A stretch of 64,000 bases of DNA from JACDAN01 sp963834825 (GTDB taxonomy: Bacteria > Actinomycetota > Thermoleophilia > Gaiellales > Gaiellaceae), in assembly GCA_963834825.1 (NCBI GenBank), contig CAWICZ010000010.1, forward strand, positions 124,001-188,000. Reading direction: 5' to 3'. Shown piece by piece: positions 33,880-43,876 of this stretch. The notes beneath the pieces were generated by a model that was given only the letters and a program-made list of their open reading frames with translations, was not told where the DNA came from and searched no databases. The stretch's first letter is position 1. Every line of letters starts with the position of its first letter. The translations under genes were made by a program, and so were the position numbers.

Positions 33880-34865
33880 CTCACCTCTCCGATCCGGATC
33901 ATCTGCCGGAGGTAGACGAACGTGGCTCCGAACATCAGGCAGACCATGACGACGGCGATCGCCGCGCCGAATCCGTATTCCCCGAGCCGGAAGGCCTCGA
34001 CAAACGAGTACACGCTCATCAGCCAGTAGTTCTCCTCGGGCTCGCCGTCACGCATGAGCCAGACCTGGTTGAAGACCTGGAAGTCCCAGATGATCGAGAG
34101 GCTGGTCAGGATCACGAAGATCGGCAGCAGCAGCGGAAAGATCACGTCGCGGAAGATCTGCCAGCGGCCGGCGCCGTCGATCTGCGCCGCCTCGATCAGG
34201 TCGCCCGGCACTTGCGAAAGACCGGCGTAGACGGTGATCGCAACGAACGGGACCGCGCCCCAGACGATGACCGCAGTGATCACAGCAAAGCCTGTCGTCG
34301 GGTCGACGAACCAATCCTTGTTGAGGAAATCGCCGAGATGCAGCCTGGTCAGCGTCCAGTTGAGGACACCGAACTCGTAGTCGACCATCCAGCGGAAGAT
34401 GTTCACGGCGACCACGACCGGCGTCGCCCACACGAGCACGAGGCCGGAGACGAGCAGCAGACGCATGAAGCGTCCGAGCCGGGTCAGCAGCAGAGCGATC
34501 AGCGTCCCGAACAGCATCGTCAGGCCGACGTTGACGGCCGTGAAGACGAACGTCCGCAGGACGACGGTCCAGAACTGCTCGTCGTGGAACAGGCGCGTGA
34601 AGTTGTCGACGCCGATCCAGGTGCCCTTCTTCGTCACAAGCTCGGCAAGGCCGAACTGCTCGAAGGACAGGCGGACGAGGAAGTAGACCGGATAGCCGAG
34701 CACGGCGCCGATCACGAGGGTCGCCGGGGCCAGGAGGAGGTACGGCGAGAGCCTCCGGAACGCCTGCCTGCCGATAGAACGCCGCCGCCGCCGAGTTACG
34801 GACTGCTCGGCGGCGGCGGCCGGGAGGGCCGGGAAGCCTGTTTCGCCTCCCGGGCCCTGGCTCAC
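33876..34865 (-). CDS. Carbohydrate ABC transporter permease, MalF-like (CUT1)
   Basis: 329 residues, six or seven helices after an Arg-rich cytoplasmic start (SVTRRRRRSIG). The EAA loop is EAAQIDGAGRWQIFRDVIFPL near residue 235. Start overlaps the binding-protein stop by four bases, so the importer genes are translationally coupled. Confidence 0.95.
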   Translation of the reverse strand: MSQGPGGETGFPALPAAAAEQSVTRRRRRSIGRQAFRRLSPYLLLAPATLVIGAVLGYPVYFLVRLSFEQFGLAELVTKKGTWIGVDNFTRLFHDEQFWTVVLRTFVFTAVNVGLTMLFGTLIALLLTRLGRFMRLLLVSGLVLVWATPVVVAVNIFRWMVDYEFGVLNWTLTRLHLGDFLNKDWFVDPTTGFAVITAVIVWGAVPFVAITVYAGLSQVPGDLIEAAQIDGAGRWQIFRDVIFPLLLPIFVILTSLSIIWDFQVFNQVWLMRDGEPEENYWLMSVYSFVEAFRLGEYGFGAAIAVVMVCLMFGATFVYLRQMIRIGEVR

Positions 34866-36166
34866 GACGTCGGTGCGTTCAAGATCCTGGTGATCTGACC
34901 GCTTGCCCGGTCGGCAGCGCCCTTGACGCTCGCTCGGCCGGTGAAGATCGACGAGAGCATGGTCTGGAGAACACGCGCGTTCTCGACCTTCACCCAGTTC
35001 GGCGCCGTCGGAACGAAGAAGCTGTACTTCGATGCGTTCGCGAACGGTGCCAGCTGTGGGTTCTTGGCGTTGACGTTGGCCAGTGACGTGGTGTTCGGGA
35101 TCTGCTTGCCGATCGTCGCCAGCTGGCGCATCGAGTTCGTGCTGGTGAAGATCCTGATCCAGTCATAGGCGAGCGCCTTGTTCTTGCTCGTCACCGGGAC
35201 GGCGACATCTGAGCCGCCCAGGAACGCCGGCATGTACTTCCCGGCAATGTGGCTCGGCATTGGGTACGCGCCCATGCTCTTGGCGAGCGAGGGGTTACCC
35301 AGCTTCTTGTCGAGCGCATAGGGCCATTCCCAACCATTGCCGATGAACGAGCCGACACGGCCCTTCGAGAAGACGAGGGCCTGCTGCGGGTTGGCCTCGT
35401 CGCCGGTCTTGTTCGCACGCGACAGCGACGTGACGACCTGCTTCAGCTTGGTCAGGCCCTGGATCGACTGCGGTGAGTTGAGGTTGCCCTGCCACTTCCC
35501 GTTCTTCCGCACGGCGATCGACCCGCCGTAGTCGTAGACGAATGACATGCCCGCCCAGATGTACCGGCCCGGGAAGTAGAGCGCGGAGTAGTTGCGCTGC
35601 TTGCCGTATTTCTTCATCAGCTTCTGCCCGGCTGCCTGGAACTGCGCCAGGCTCTTCGGAGTCGACCGGACCCCCGCTGCCTTGTACTGGTCCTTGCGGT
35701 AGATCACGGCACGCGCACCTGCGTAGTAGGGCACGCAGTAGAGGCGCCCGTTGTAGGTGCAGGACTCCGTCAGCGCCTTGAGCCAGGTCTTGGAGTTCGG
35801 GAACCTCCCTTTTTGCGTCGTCAGGTCCTGGAGCAAACGCGCCGCCATATAGCGGGTTGTCTCCGTGTTGCCCAGCTCGATCACGTCCGGCGCCGTGCCG
35901 CCGGCGAGAGCTGCGTCGAACTTCGTGAGGTGGTCGCCCCACGTCTGGTACTGAACGTCGACCTCGGCGTCACCGTGTCTCGCCTGGAACGCCGCGTTCG
36001 TCGCCGTGACGACTTCCTTCCAGCCCGACTCTGCATCGTTCTGCAGCCAGACCGTGATCTTCGTCGCCGCCGCGCGGTCGGGACTCGAGGTGCCCGCGGA
36101 AGCTGCGATCGCGGTGACCAGAAGAGCCGCAGCGAGCGCGAGGGCTCCCATCGAACGTTTCTTCAT
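34862..36166 (-). CDS. Extracellular sugar-binding lipoprotein-like protein (CUT1, family 1)
   Basis: 434 residues. Signal peptide MKKRSMGALALAAALLVTAIAASAG; no lipobox cysteine, so it may be released or held otherwise. The mature part is SBP_bac_1-like (ITVWLQNDAESGW, DVIELGNTETTRYMAA, GGSDVAVPVTSKNKALAYDWI). From the cluster it should bind amino sugars such as GlcNAc, MurNAc or chitobiose. Operator-like TGGTATGAACCA lies about 85 bases upstream of the ATG. Confidence 0.93.
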   Translation of the reverse strand: MKKRSMGALALAAALLVTAIAASAGTSSPDRAAATKITVWLQNDAESGWKEVVTATNAAFQARHGDAEVDVQYQTWGDHLTKFDAALAGGTAPDVIELGNTETTRYMAARLLQDLTTQKGRFPNSKTWLKALTESCTYNGRLYCVPYYAGARAVIYRKDQYKAAGVRSTPKSLAQFQAAGQKLMKKYGKQRNYSALYFPGRYIWAGMSFVYDYGGSIAVRKNGKWQGNLNSPQSIQGLTKLKQVVTSLSRANKTGDEANPQQALVFSKGRVGSFIGNGWEWPYALDKKLGNPSLAKSMGAYPMPSHIAGKYMPAFLGGSDVAVPVTSKNKALAYDWIRIFTSTNSMRQLATIGKQIPNTTSLANVNAKNPQLAPFANASKYSFFVPTAPNWVKVENARVLQTMLSSIFTGRASVKGAADRASGQITRILNAPTS

Positions 36167-36249
36167 TGCGTTACCCCCAGTGCGATGCGGCGGCCGTGGT
36201 CCCGCTCCCCTGTGTGGCCAGGCGGGGCCAGCTTGATGTTGCCGCCAAT

Positions 36250-36261
36250 TGGTTCATACCA
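36250..36261 (-). promoter_or_regulatory. GntR operator-like site TGGTATGAACCA
   Basis: Read on the minus strand, TGGTATGAACCA matches the site at 38312-38323 (TGGTATTGACCA) at 10 of 12 positions. The form resembles DasR/NagR sites (TGGTCTAGACCA). It lies in the control region of the binding-protein gene. Confidence 0.6.
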
Positions 36262-36299
36262 GTTGGCCACGGCGGGGAGACTGGCACAAACCACCGAGC

Positions 36300-36311
36300 A
36301 TGTCAAGACCA
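36300..36311 (-). promoter_or_regulatory. Second GntR operator-like site TGGTCTTGACAT
   Basis: Matches the 38312 site at 9 of 12 positions and lies exactly 50 bases from the 36250 site. The surrounding ACCAGTTGG is also repeated 50 bases apart (36258-36266 and 36308-36316), which would place two bound dimers on nearly the same face of the helix. Confidence 0.45.
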
Positions 36312-36327
36312 GTTGGACACATTTGGA

Positions 36328-37067
36328 CTAGCGCCCGACGGCGGCAACGCCGGCGGCGCGACGCGCTTCCTGTGGTCGAGTCAGCTCGCTCACGAGCCGG
36401 TACCGGTCGCCGCGATAAATCGAGCGAACGTATTCGACAATCGTGCCGTCGGCCGCTCTCGTCGTGCGCTCGAAGAGGAACGCCGGCGAGTGGAGTGGAA
36501 CGCCCAGCGCGTCGGACTCGTCTTCGTTCGTGACCGTCGGCTCGATCGCCTGATTGCCGCCGACGACCACGATTCCGAACCGCTCCTCCAGCAGCTCGTA
36601 GAACGAGCGCTCCTCGAGCTCCTTGGCGGTCAGGCCCGGAATCAGCGACTCGGAGACGTGCAGCTCCTCGATCGCCATCGTCTCGCGATCGGCGTAGCGA
36701 AGCCGTCTAACCACGGTGACTTGTTCCGAGGGCGAGACGTGGAGCAGCCGTCCGAGTCGCGCCCCGGCGGGCACCGCCTTTAGCTCGAGCGTCCGGCTTG
36801 ACGGCTCCATCCCCCGACTGCGCATGTCCTCCGTGAACGAGGTCATCGTCAGCTCTTGCGCGATCTTCGGCTCGCTGACGAACGTGCCCGCTCCTTGCCG
36901 GCGCTCGAGGTAGCCCTCGCGGACGAGATCGTCGAGCGCCGCCCGGACCGTCAGTCGCGAGACCCCGAGCTCGACAGTCAGTTGACGCTCGGACGGAATC
37001 GCCTCGCCGACGGCGAGCCGCTCGATCAAATCGAGGACGCGTTCGCGGGTCTCGCTCTGCTTCGTCA

Positions 37068-37068
<1 letters not shown>
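36328..37068 (-). CDS. GntR-family regulator, HutC subfamily (NagR/DasR-like)
   Basis: 246 residues. Winged helix (about 8-72: PSERQLTVELGVSRLTVRA and GAGTFVSEPK), then UTRA domain (about 90-235, ending IYRGDRYRLVSELTR). DasR and NagR of this subfamily sense GlcN6P or GlcNAc6P, which the encoded enzymes make. ATG at 37068 overlaps the stop of the ATPase gene as ATGA. Probably represses both this operon and the divergent murQ-nagA operon through TGGTAT-N2-ACCA sites. Confidence 0.92.
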
Positions 37069-38270
<1,202 letters not shown>

Positions 38271-38310
38271 TGAGGGCCGACAATACCACTCTCCGGTCCG
38301 GCTGAAAAGA

Positions 38311-38323
38311 TTGGTATTGACCA
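38311..38323. promoter_or_regulatory. GntR operator TTGGTATTGACCA in divergent promoter
   Basis: TGGTATTGACCA, nearly palindromic, sits between the divergent ATPase gene (start 38270) and murQ (start 38354). A half-site CAATACCA lies at 38281-38288. One repressor dimer here could control both directions. Confidence 0.65.
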
Positions 38324-38353
38324 CCGTCGCCCTGAGGCTTACACTCACGAGAC

Positions 38354-39247
38354 TTGAGCCGCGCTGGAACCCAGTCGCCCGAGAGTCTCGACCGGCTCGT
38401 CACCGAGGCAGGGGGCACGCCTGAGCTCGACTACGAGCTGCGTTCCACGGTCGACCTCGTCGAGCTGATGAGCCGGGCCGAGGACGCGGTGCCGAGGGCT
38501 ATGCGACGCGTCGCCGGCGAGATTGCCGCGGCGATCGACGCAATCACCGAGCGACTCGCCGCCGGCGGCCGCCTCGTCTACGTGGGCGCCGGAACCTCCG
38601 GGAGGCTGGCCGCCCTGGACGCAGACGAGTGTCAAGCGACCTTCTCCACGCCGCCGGGCCAGGTGATCGCGCTCACGGCAGGAGACGAAGCCGCCGAGGA
38701 CGATCGGGCGGGCGGCGCCGCCTCGATTCGAGGTGCAGGCGTCACGGCAGGCGACGTCGTCGTCGGGATCAGCGCGAGCGGTCGGACCGCGTACGTCGCC
38801 GGCGCGCTCGAAGCCGCGGCCGACGGCGGCGCGCGAACCGTCGCGCTCGTCTGCGTCGCCGACTCCGAGCTGTCCCGGCTCGCCGACTACACGATCGCGG
38901 TCATCGTCGGGCCGGAGTTCATCGCGGGCTCGACCCGCCTGAAGGCTGGAACGGCGCAGAAGCTCGTGCTCAACGCGATCTCCACGATCTCGATGATGCG
39001 GCTCGGCAAGACCTTCGGAAACCTGATGGTCGACGTCGCCCCGGCGAACGAGAAGTTGCGCGGCCGCGTCCGACGGATCGTGCGCACCGCGACCGGCGCG
39101 CCTCCGGACGAGGTCGACGCCGCGCTCGAGGCCGCGGGAGGCGAGACCAAGGTCGCGATCGTGTCGCTCCTGGCCGACGTCGACGCGGAGACGGCGCGTT
39201 CCCGGCTCCGGGCTGCTGACGGCAGCGTCAGGCGGGCGCTCCAGTGA
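38354..39247 (+). CDS. murQ: N-acetylmuramic acid 6-phosphate etherase
   Basis: 297 residues. Cleaves the lactyl ether of MurNAc-6P to give GlcNAc-6P and D-lactate. SIS fold with GAGTSGRLA near residue 76, catalytic Glu in DADECQATF and AGDEAAEDD, and the signature GSTRLKAGTAQKLVLNAIST near 192. Starts with TTG at 38354; the next gene overlaps its stop by four bases. The presence of MurQ means the cluster can use cell-wall MurNAc. Confidence 0.95.
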   Translation: MSRAGTQSPESLDRLVTEAGGTPELDYELRSTVDLVELMSRAEDAVPRAMRRVAGEIAAAIDAITERLAAGGRLVYVGAGTSGRLAALDADECQATFSTPPGQVIALTAGDEAAEDDRAGGAASIRGAGVTAGDVVVGISASGRTAYVAGALEAAADGGARTVALVCVADSELSRLADYTIAVIVGPEFIAGSTRLKAGTAQKLVLNAISTISMMRLGKTFGNLMVDVAPANEKLRGRVRRIVRTATGAPPDEVDAALEAAGGETKVAIVSLLADVDAETARSRLRAADGSVRRALQ

Positions 39248-40335
39248 AGCTCGGCGTCGAGGCAGCCGTCGTCGACGGCCGGCTTGTCCCGGGCGATGTC
39301 GAGATCGACGACGACCGGATCGCAGCGGTCGGAATCGCCGGTCCGAACGGGCGTGGGATCGCATCACCCGGCTTCGTCGACCTCCAGGTCAACGGCTTCG
39401 GCGGTGTCGACTTCCTCGACTCCGACGGGGCCGGTTACCGGCGCGCCGGCGAGGCGCTGCTCGAGACCGGCGTCACGGCGTACCTCCCCACCTTCATCAC
39501 CTCCCCCGAGGATCAGCTGCTCGCCGCGGTGAACGAGGTGCCGCTCAACGGCGCCGCCCCGCGGATCCTCGGGATCCACCTCGAGGGGCCGTTTCTCGCC
39601 CCTGGTCGTCTCGGCACGCACCCTCCCCTGGCGCGTCGAGATCCCGATCCGTTGCTGCTCGAGCGCCTGCTCGCGTCGGAGCGGATCCGACTGATGACGC
39701 TGGCGCCGGAGCTGGAAGGGGCCGACGTGCTGATTGGCCTCCTGCTCCGGCGCGGCGTCACCGTTTCGTGCGGACACACCGACGCAACGGCCGACGAGGC
39801 GAACACGGCATTCGACCGCGGCGTTCGAACCGTCACCCACCTCTTCAACGCCATGCGGCCCCTCCGCCACCGCGACCCCGGCATCGCCGGGGCGGCGCTG
39901 GCCAGGGACGACGTGGTCGTCCAGATCATCCTTGACGGCGTCCACCTCGCGCCGGAGACGGCGCAGCTCGTGTGGCGCGCGGCCGCGGGCCGCGTCGCCC
40001 TCGTCACCGACGCCGTGTCGGGGGCCGGCGTGCAGGACGGCTCGTACAGCCTGGGCGGCTTCGAGGTCAAGATCCGGGACGGCGTGGCGCGCGGGCCCGA
40101 CGGGCAGCTCGCCGGCAGCGTGCTGACGATGATCGAGGCCGTCCGGAACCTGCACGCGCTCGGCGTGCCGCTCGGCGAGGCGCTCGAGGCGGCGTCGTCC
40201 GTCCCGGCCGGTGTGCTCGGCCTCCCCGACCTCGGCCGACTGCAGCCCGGCGCCCCGGCCGACATCGTCGTCGTCGACGACAACCTCCAGATCGAGCGGG
40301 TGCTCGTCGGAGGCCAGGAACGTGTCGCTGCCTGA
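39244..40335 (+). CDS. nagA: N-acetylglucosamine-6-phosphate deacetylase
   Basis: 363 residues, amidohydrolase superfamily. Visible metal and catalytic motifs: HLEGPFLAPGRLGTH near residue 115, CGHTDATADEA near 178, VTHLFNAMRPL near 198, and LVTDAVSGAG with the catalytic Asp near 256. Deacetylates GlcNAc-6P to GlcN-6P. GTG start overlaps murQ. Confidence 0.95.
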   Translation: MKLGVEAAVVDGRLVPGDVEIDDDRIAAVGIAGPNGRGIASPGFVDLQVNGFGGVDFLDSDGAGYRRAGEALLETGVTAYLPTFITSPEDQLLAAVNEVPLNGAAPRILGIHLEGPFLAPGRLGTHPPLARRDPDPLLLERLLASERIRLMTLAPELEGADVLIGLLLRRGVTVSCGHTDATADEANTAFDRGVRTVTHLFNAMRPLRHRDPGIAGAALARDDVVVQIILDGVHLAPETAQLVWRAAAGRVALVTDAVSGAGVQDGSYSLGGFEVKIRDGVARGPDGQLAGSVLTMIEAVRNLHALGVPLGEALEAASSVPAGVLGLPDLGRLQPGAPADIVVVDDNLQIERVLVGGQERVAA

Positions 40336-41410
40336 GCCCGAGCCCCGACCGGCCGAAGTGGCCGTCGAAGGCGCTCAGTTCCTTGCCGAGATCCACGAGC
40401 AGCCGCAAGCGCTCTTGCGCCTGCTCGAGCACGATTCGGAGTACGCGCGGGTCGCGGAGCTGGCCCGCGAGCGCAACTCGCGCATCGTGCGGATGGTCGG
40501 CCACGGCTCATCCGACAACGCCGCGTCCTACGGGGTCTACGCGTTCGGACTCGTCCCGCGCTGGACGGCGTTCCGCGACTCGATCTCGCTGTCCGTCCAC
40601 TACGGGACGAAGCTCGACATGTCCGGGACGACCGCGATCGGGCTCTCCCAGTCGGGCCGCACGCCGGATGTCGTCAAGTACCTCGAGCGCGCGAGCCACA
40701 ACGGCGCGTTCACCGTCGCGCTGACGAATGACCCGGATTCCGAGCTGGCCGCCGTCGCGCAGGCCGTTCTCCCGCTCGACGCCGGCCCAGAGCGCGCAGT
40801 CGCGGCGACGAAGACGTACCTGAATCAGGTCGCGGGGCTCGGGCTGCTGGCCTCGCATGCCGCCGGAAAGGGACAGAGGTTCGCGACCGGCATTCGGCTC
40901 GTGGCCGAGGAGCTCACCGAGCTGCTCCCGGTGCTCGAGCGTCGCGTCTTCCCGATCGCCTCGGCGTTCGCGTTCACCGGTCGAATGTTCGTGATCGGAC
41001 GGGGACCGGAGTTCGCGACCGCGCGGGAGATCGCGCTGAAGCTCCTCGAGACGACCCGCATCGCAGCCGAGCCGATGACCGCCACCGACCTCGCCCATGG
41101 CCCGGTCGCCGCGCTCGATCCGCTCTTCCCGGTCTGGGCGATCGCGGCCGACGACGAAACGCTGTCCGCCGTGATCGAGGGCGCCGAGCGCTCGCGCGAG
41201 GCGGGCGCGACGCTGATCGCAAGCGGCGCGGCGGCGGACGCGATTCCGGACGCCGCCTACCGCCTGCCGCTGCCGAACCTCGGCTCGCGGCTGCTGGGGC
41301 CGCTCCTCTCGGTCGTCCCCGGCCAGCTGTTCGCGTGGGCGCTCGCGCGAGCGCGGGGGCTGGATCCGGATCGCCCTCGCGGCCTCAGCAAGGTCACGCT
41401 GGCCAGCTGA
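40322..41410 (+). CDS. SIS-domain glucosamine-6-phosphate deaminase (NagB-II/GlmS isomerase-like)
   Basis: 362 residues with two SIS domains (GHGSSDNAASYGVYA near 58; GLSQSGRTPDVVKYL near 100; RGPEFATAREIALKLLETT near 235) and no glutaminase domain. Such stand-alone proteins convert GlcN-6P to Fru-6P and ammonia in place of classical NagB. GTG at 40322 lies inside the end of nagA (14-base overlap). It completes the MurNAc to Fru-6P route. Confidence 0.88.
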   Translation: MSLPEPEPRPAEVAVEGAQFLAEIHEQPQALLRLLEHDSEYARVAELARERNSRIVRMVGHGSSDNAASYGVYAFGLVPRWTAFRDSISLSVHYGTKLDMSGTTAIGLSQSGRTPDVVKYLERASHNGAFTVALTNDPDSELAAVAQAVLPLDAGPERAVAATKTYLNQVAGLGLLASHAAGKGQRFATGIRLVAEELTELLPVLERRVFPIASAFAFTGRMFVIGRGPEFATAREIALKLLETTRIAAEPMTATDLAHGPVAALDPLFPVWAIAADDETLSAVIEGAERSREAGATLIASGAAADAIPDAAYRLPLPNLGSRLLGPLLSVVPGQLFAWALARARGLDPDRPRGLSKVTLAS

Positions 41411-41421
41411 GGGCCCGCCCG

Positions 41422-41985
41422 CTAGGGCAGCCGGAACGCCAGCTCGCCCAGCCGGCGATACCCCTCGATCGACGGGTGATCGCCGTCGTCCGTCCACTCC
41501 GCCGGCATCCGGCCGGGGTTCTCGACATCGTCGAGCGTCTCGTAGAAGGGCAGCACCGGGACGTTCTCTGCGGCTGCGAGACCCTGGATCAGCTCGTTCA
41601 GCCGGCGGATCTCCGGGTCAGCCCGCGGATAGCCGTTGTTCCAGGGGAGCAGCTCGGCGACTGCGACCCTCAGGCCGCGCTCCTTGCCGGACCGCACCAT
41701 CTCGGTCAGGTTCTCCGCGGCCAGGTCGACCGACCGGCCCTGCGCGATGTCGTTGATGCCGCCCTGAACGATCAGAACGTCGGCGCCGTCGGCGCATCGC
41801 TTCAGTCGGAGTGCGATCTCGTCCGTGCGCTCGCCGTAGACGCCGCAGTTTCGGAACTCGAGCGACGGATCCTTCAGGGCCGCCCAGTACTCGTACTGGC
41901 TCGTGGGATCGCCGCGCTGCTCCCCCGGATCCCACAGCGGCGAGCCCGCGGTGATCGAATCGCCGAGAGCGGCGACGAGCGTCAC
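41422..41985 (-). CDS. SGNH/GDSL-family lipase/esterase
   Basis: 187 residues, cytoplasmic (no signal). Block I ALGDSITAGSP near residue 6, block III GGINDIAQG near 75, and the Asp-His pair DGDHPSIEGY near 172. GTG at 41985 overlaps the flavoprotein stop (GTGA). Likely an arylesterase or acyl hydrolase working with the operon's oxidoreductase. Confidence 0.9.
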   Translation of the reverse strand: MTLVAALGDSITAGSPLWDPGEQRGDPTSQYEYWAALKDPSLEFRNCGVYGERTDEIALRLKRCADGADVLIVQGGINDIAQGRSVDLAAENLTEMVRSGKERGLRVAVAELLPWNNGYPRADPEIRRLNELIQGLAAAENVPVLPFYETLDDVENPGRMPAEWTDDGDHPSIEGYRRLGELAFRLP

Positions 41986-43466
41986 AGAAGCGGTTCGAGC
42001 AGCGCCTCGCACTCCTGCGCGTACAGGTGTCCGCCGTAGGCGTGCACCTGATGCGGGGGGAGCTCGTGCTCCGCGATGCGGTTCGCACGCCTTACGTACA
42101 CAGTGGGGTGGATGACCGCGTGCTCGTCCATCTCGATCGCTGCTGCCACGGCGTCCTCCCCGCCCGCGTCGAGGAAGTGTTCGAGCGGGACGATCCCCTC
42201 GTCGTGGATCCCCCGGTCCGAGAACGTCACGACCCGCGAGAGGAAGTTCTTCTGGATCCAGAGCTCGGGGGCGCTCGAGAGCTCGTGGAGGAGCAAGGGC
42301 ACGACATCGCCGCGCTCGAGCCTGGGCCGCTCGAGCTCGATGCCCAGCCGCTCGGCCAGGTGCCCGGCGACGACCCGGGCGTTGTAGCGAAAGCCGTTGA
42401 CGGACGTCGAGCTCGGAGAGACGCCATGCTTCCTCATGCCCCTCGACCCCACGCTGGTGTTCCCCGCGAAGAAGAGGCCGGGTACCGAGAGGCTCTCGAA
42501 GAACGGTGACTGCGCCGGGATCCGGTCGTTCAAGACCGTTTCGACGCCGAGCTCGCGCAGATCCTGGAGCGGCGCCTGAAAGCCGGTCGCGAGGATGACC
42601 TCGTCCGCGTCGAACTCGAGCCGTCCCGGCCTGGTCGTGCCGTCCGCGATCACGCGCCGAGCGCCGTTCACCCGTTCGATCGCGGAGATCGCCGCGTCGA
42701 CCACGTACGTCCCCGCAGCGCCGCGCACGTACTCCTCGTAGGGCTGCAGGTAGCGAACCCGGAGCGGCGAGTGCGCCAGCTGCCCGATCTGCACGGGTCG
42801 CGGTGAGACGAGCACCAGCTCCCTGGCCCAGGGCAGGAGGCCATGTCCGATCTCGAAGCCCGAGTTGCGCTTGCCGATGATCACGACCCGCTTGTCGCGA
42901 TACGCGCCCGGTGGACGCGTGTCGACGTAGTGGGAGGCATGCTCGGCTCCGCGGATGGCAGGAACCCAGGGCTCGGTGACACCGATGGCGAAGACGGCAA
43001 ATCGGCAGCGGTACTCGCCGTCGCTCGTCTCGAGCGCGAACCCGTCCTCCCTGCGCCGCGTGCCCTCCCAGCGGCACCCGTATCGCACCTGCACACCCGC
43101 CCGCTCCGCGAAGGCGACCAGGCTGGCCTCCATCTCCGCGCGCGAGGGCACGTCGAAGGTGCGGTCCATGAACTCCGGGATGAGCGCCCCTAGGCCGCCC
43201 TCCCCGACCAGGCTGTTGTGGTCGTACCACTCGTATTCCCGCGTGTCCCGCCCGACCGGCGCGTCGGGCTTCGTCCAGCTGATCAGCCGCTCGAAGATCG
43301 GAAAACGACGGAACATGCCGCCGGGTGCATCGTCGCTGGAGAGAACCGCGTGGTCGACGCCGAGGTGCGTCAGGGCATGGCTGGTCTGGAGGCCGCCCGG
43401 CCCGCTGCCGACGACGACGACGTCGTAGTTGCCGGGCGGGTACGGCTTCGCCGCTACGTCTTCCAT
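41982..43466 (-). CDS. FAD/NAD(P)-dependent oxidoreductase, flavin-monooxygenase-like
   Basis: 494 residues. FAD motif VVGSGPGGLQ at about 19-28; second nucleotide motif VIIGKRNSGFEIG at about 196-207; ATG-type motif ILATGFQAPL near 292. The overall plan fits single-component flavin monooxygenases or lysine-N-hydroxylase-like enzymes. A C-terminal region of about 110 residues (after residue 385) has no motif I recognise. It overlaps the cyclic-nucleotide-binding gene by 13 bases. Confidence 0.87.
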   Translation of the reverse strand: MEDVAAKPYPPGNYDVVVVGSGPGGLQTSHALTHLGVDHAVLSSDDAPGGMFRRFPIFERLISWTKPDAPVGRDTREYEWYDHNSLVGEGGLGALIPEFMDRTFDVPSRAEMEASLVAFAERAGVQVRYGCRWEGTRRREDGFALETSDGEYRCRFAVFAIGVTEPWVPAIRGAEHASHYVDTRPPGAYRDKRVVIIGKRNSGFEIGHGLLPWARELVLVSPRPVQIGQLAHSPLRVRYLQPYEEYVRGAAGTYVVDAAISAIERVNGARRVIADGTTRPGRLEFDADEVILATGFQAPLQDLRELGVETVLNDRIPAQSPFFESLSVPGLFFAGNTSVGSRGMRKHGVSPSSTSVNGFRYNARVVAGHLAERLGIELERPRLERGDVVPLLLHELSSAPELWIQKNFLSRVVTFSDRGIHDEGIVPLEHFLDAGGEDAVAAAIEMDEHAVIHPTVYVRRANRIAEHELPPHQVHAYGGHLYAQECEALLEPLL

Positions 43467-43876
43467 TCGGTCGTGATGCGCAGCCGCCGCGCCTCCGCCT
43501 GGAGCATCCGGAACATGACGCGCGGGAACTCGATCAGGAACGGCTCGGCCTCGGCGTGCGGGATCTCGAGGCAGCGCAGCAGCGTCGCCGCCTCCACGTC
43601 GGCGTTGGGCGGCTCGCCGGTCAGCACGCCGATCTCTCCGAAGACCTCGCCCGGCCCGAAGCGGGCTCGCTCCGTGCCGTCGATCCTGATCACCGCCTGC
43701 CCTTCGACGATCACGAACATCCCGGCGCCGCTGAGCCCGGTCCGCAGGATGCGCTGACCCTCCGCGAACACCTCCTCGTCGAAGCGATGGGCGACGGCCT
43801 CGATCTGGGTCGGCGTCAGGTCGGCGAAGAGCGCGAGCCCGGCGAGACGGTCGGCGATGTCGGGGCGTTCAGCCAC
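43454..43876 (-). CDS. Stand-alone cyclic-nucleotide-binding domain protein
   Basis: 140 residues forming one cNMP/CAP-type beta-roll: LALFADLTPTQIEAVAHRF, GQRILRTGLSGAGMFVI, and the phosphate-binding cassette FGPGEVFGEIGVLTGEP near residue 80. There is no DNA-binding or channel domain. The cassette has PPNADV where CAP and PKA have R-S/T-A, so cAMP binding is uncertain. The gene overlaps both neighbours, implying that it regulates the flavoprotein. Confidence 0.9.
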   Translation of the reverse strand: MAERPDIADRLAGLALFADLTPTQIEAVAHRFDEEVFAEGQRILRTGLSGAGMFVIVEGQAVIRIDGTERARFGPGEVFGEIGVLTGEPPNADVEAATLLRCLEIPHAEAEPFLIEFPRVMFRMLQAEARRLRITTEWKT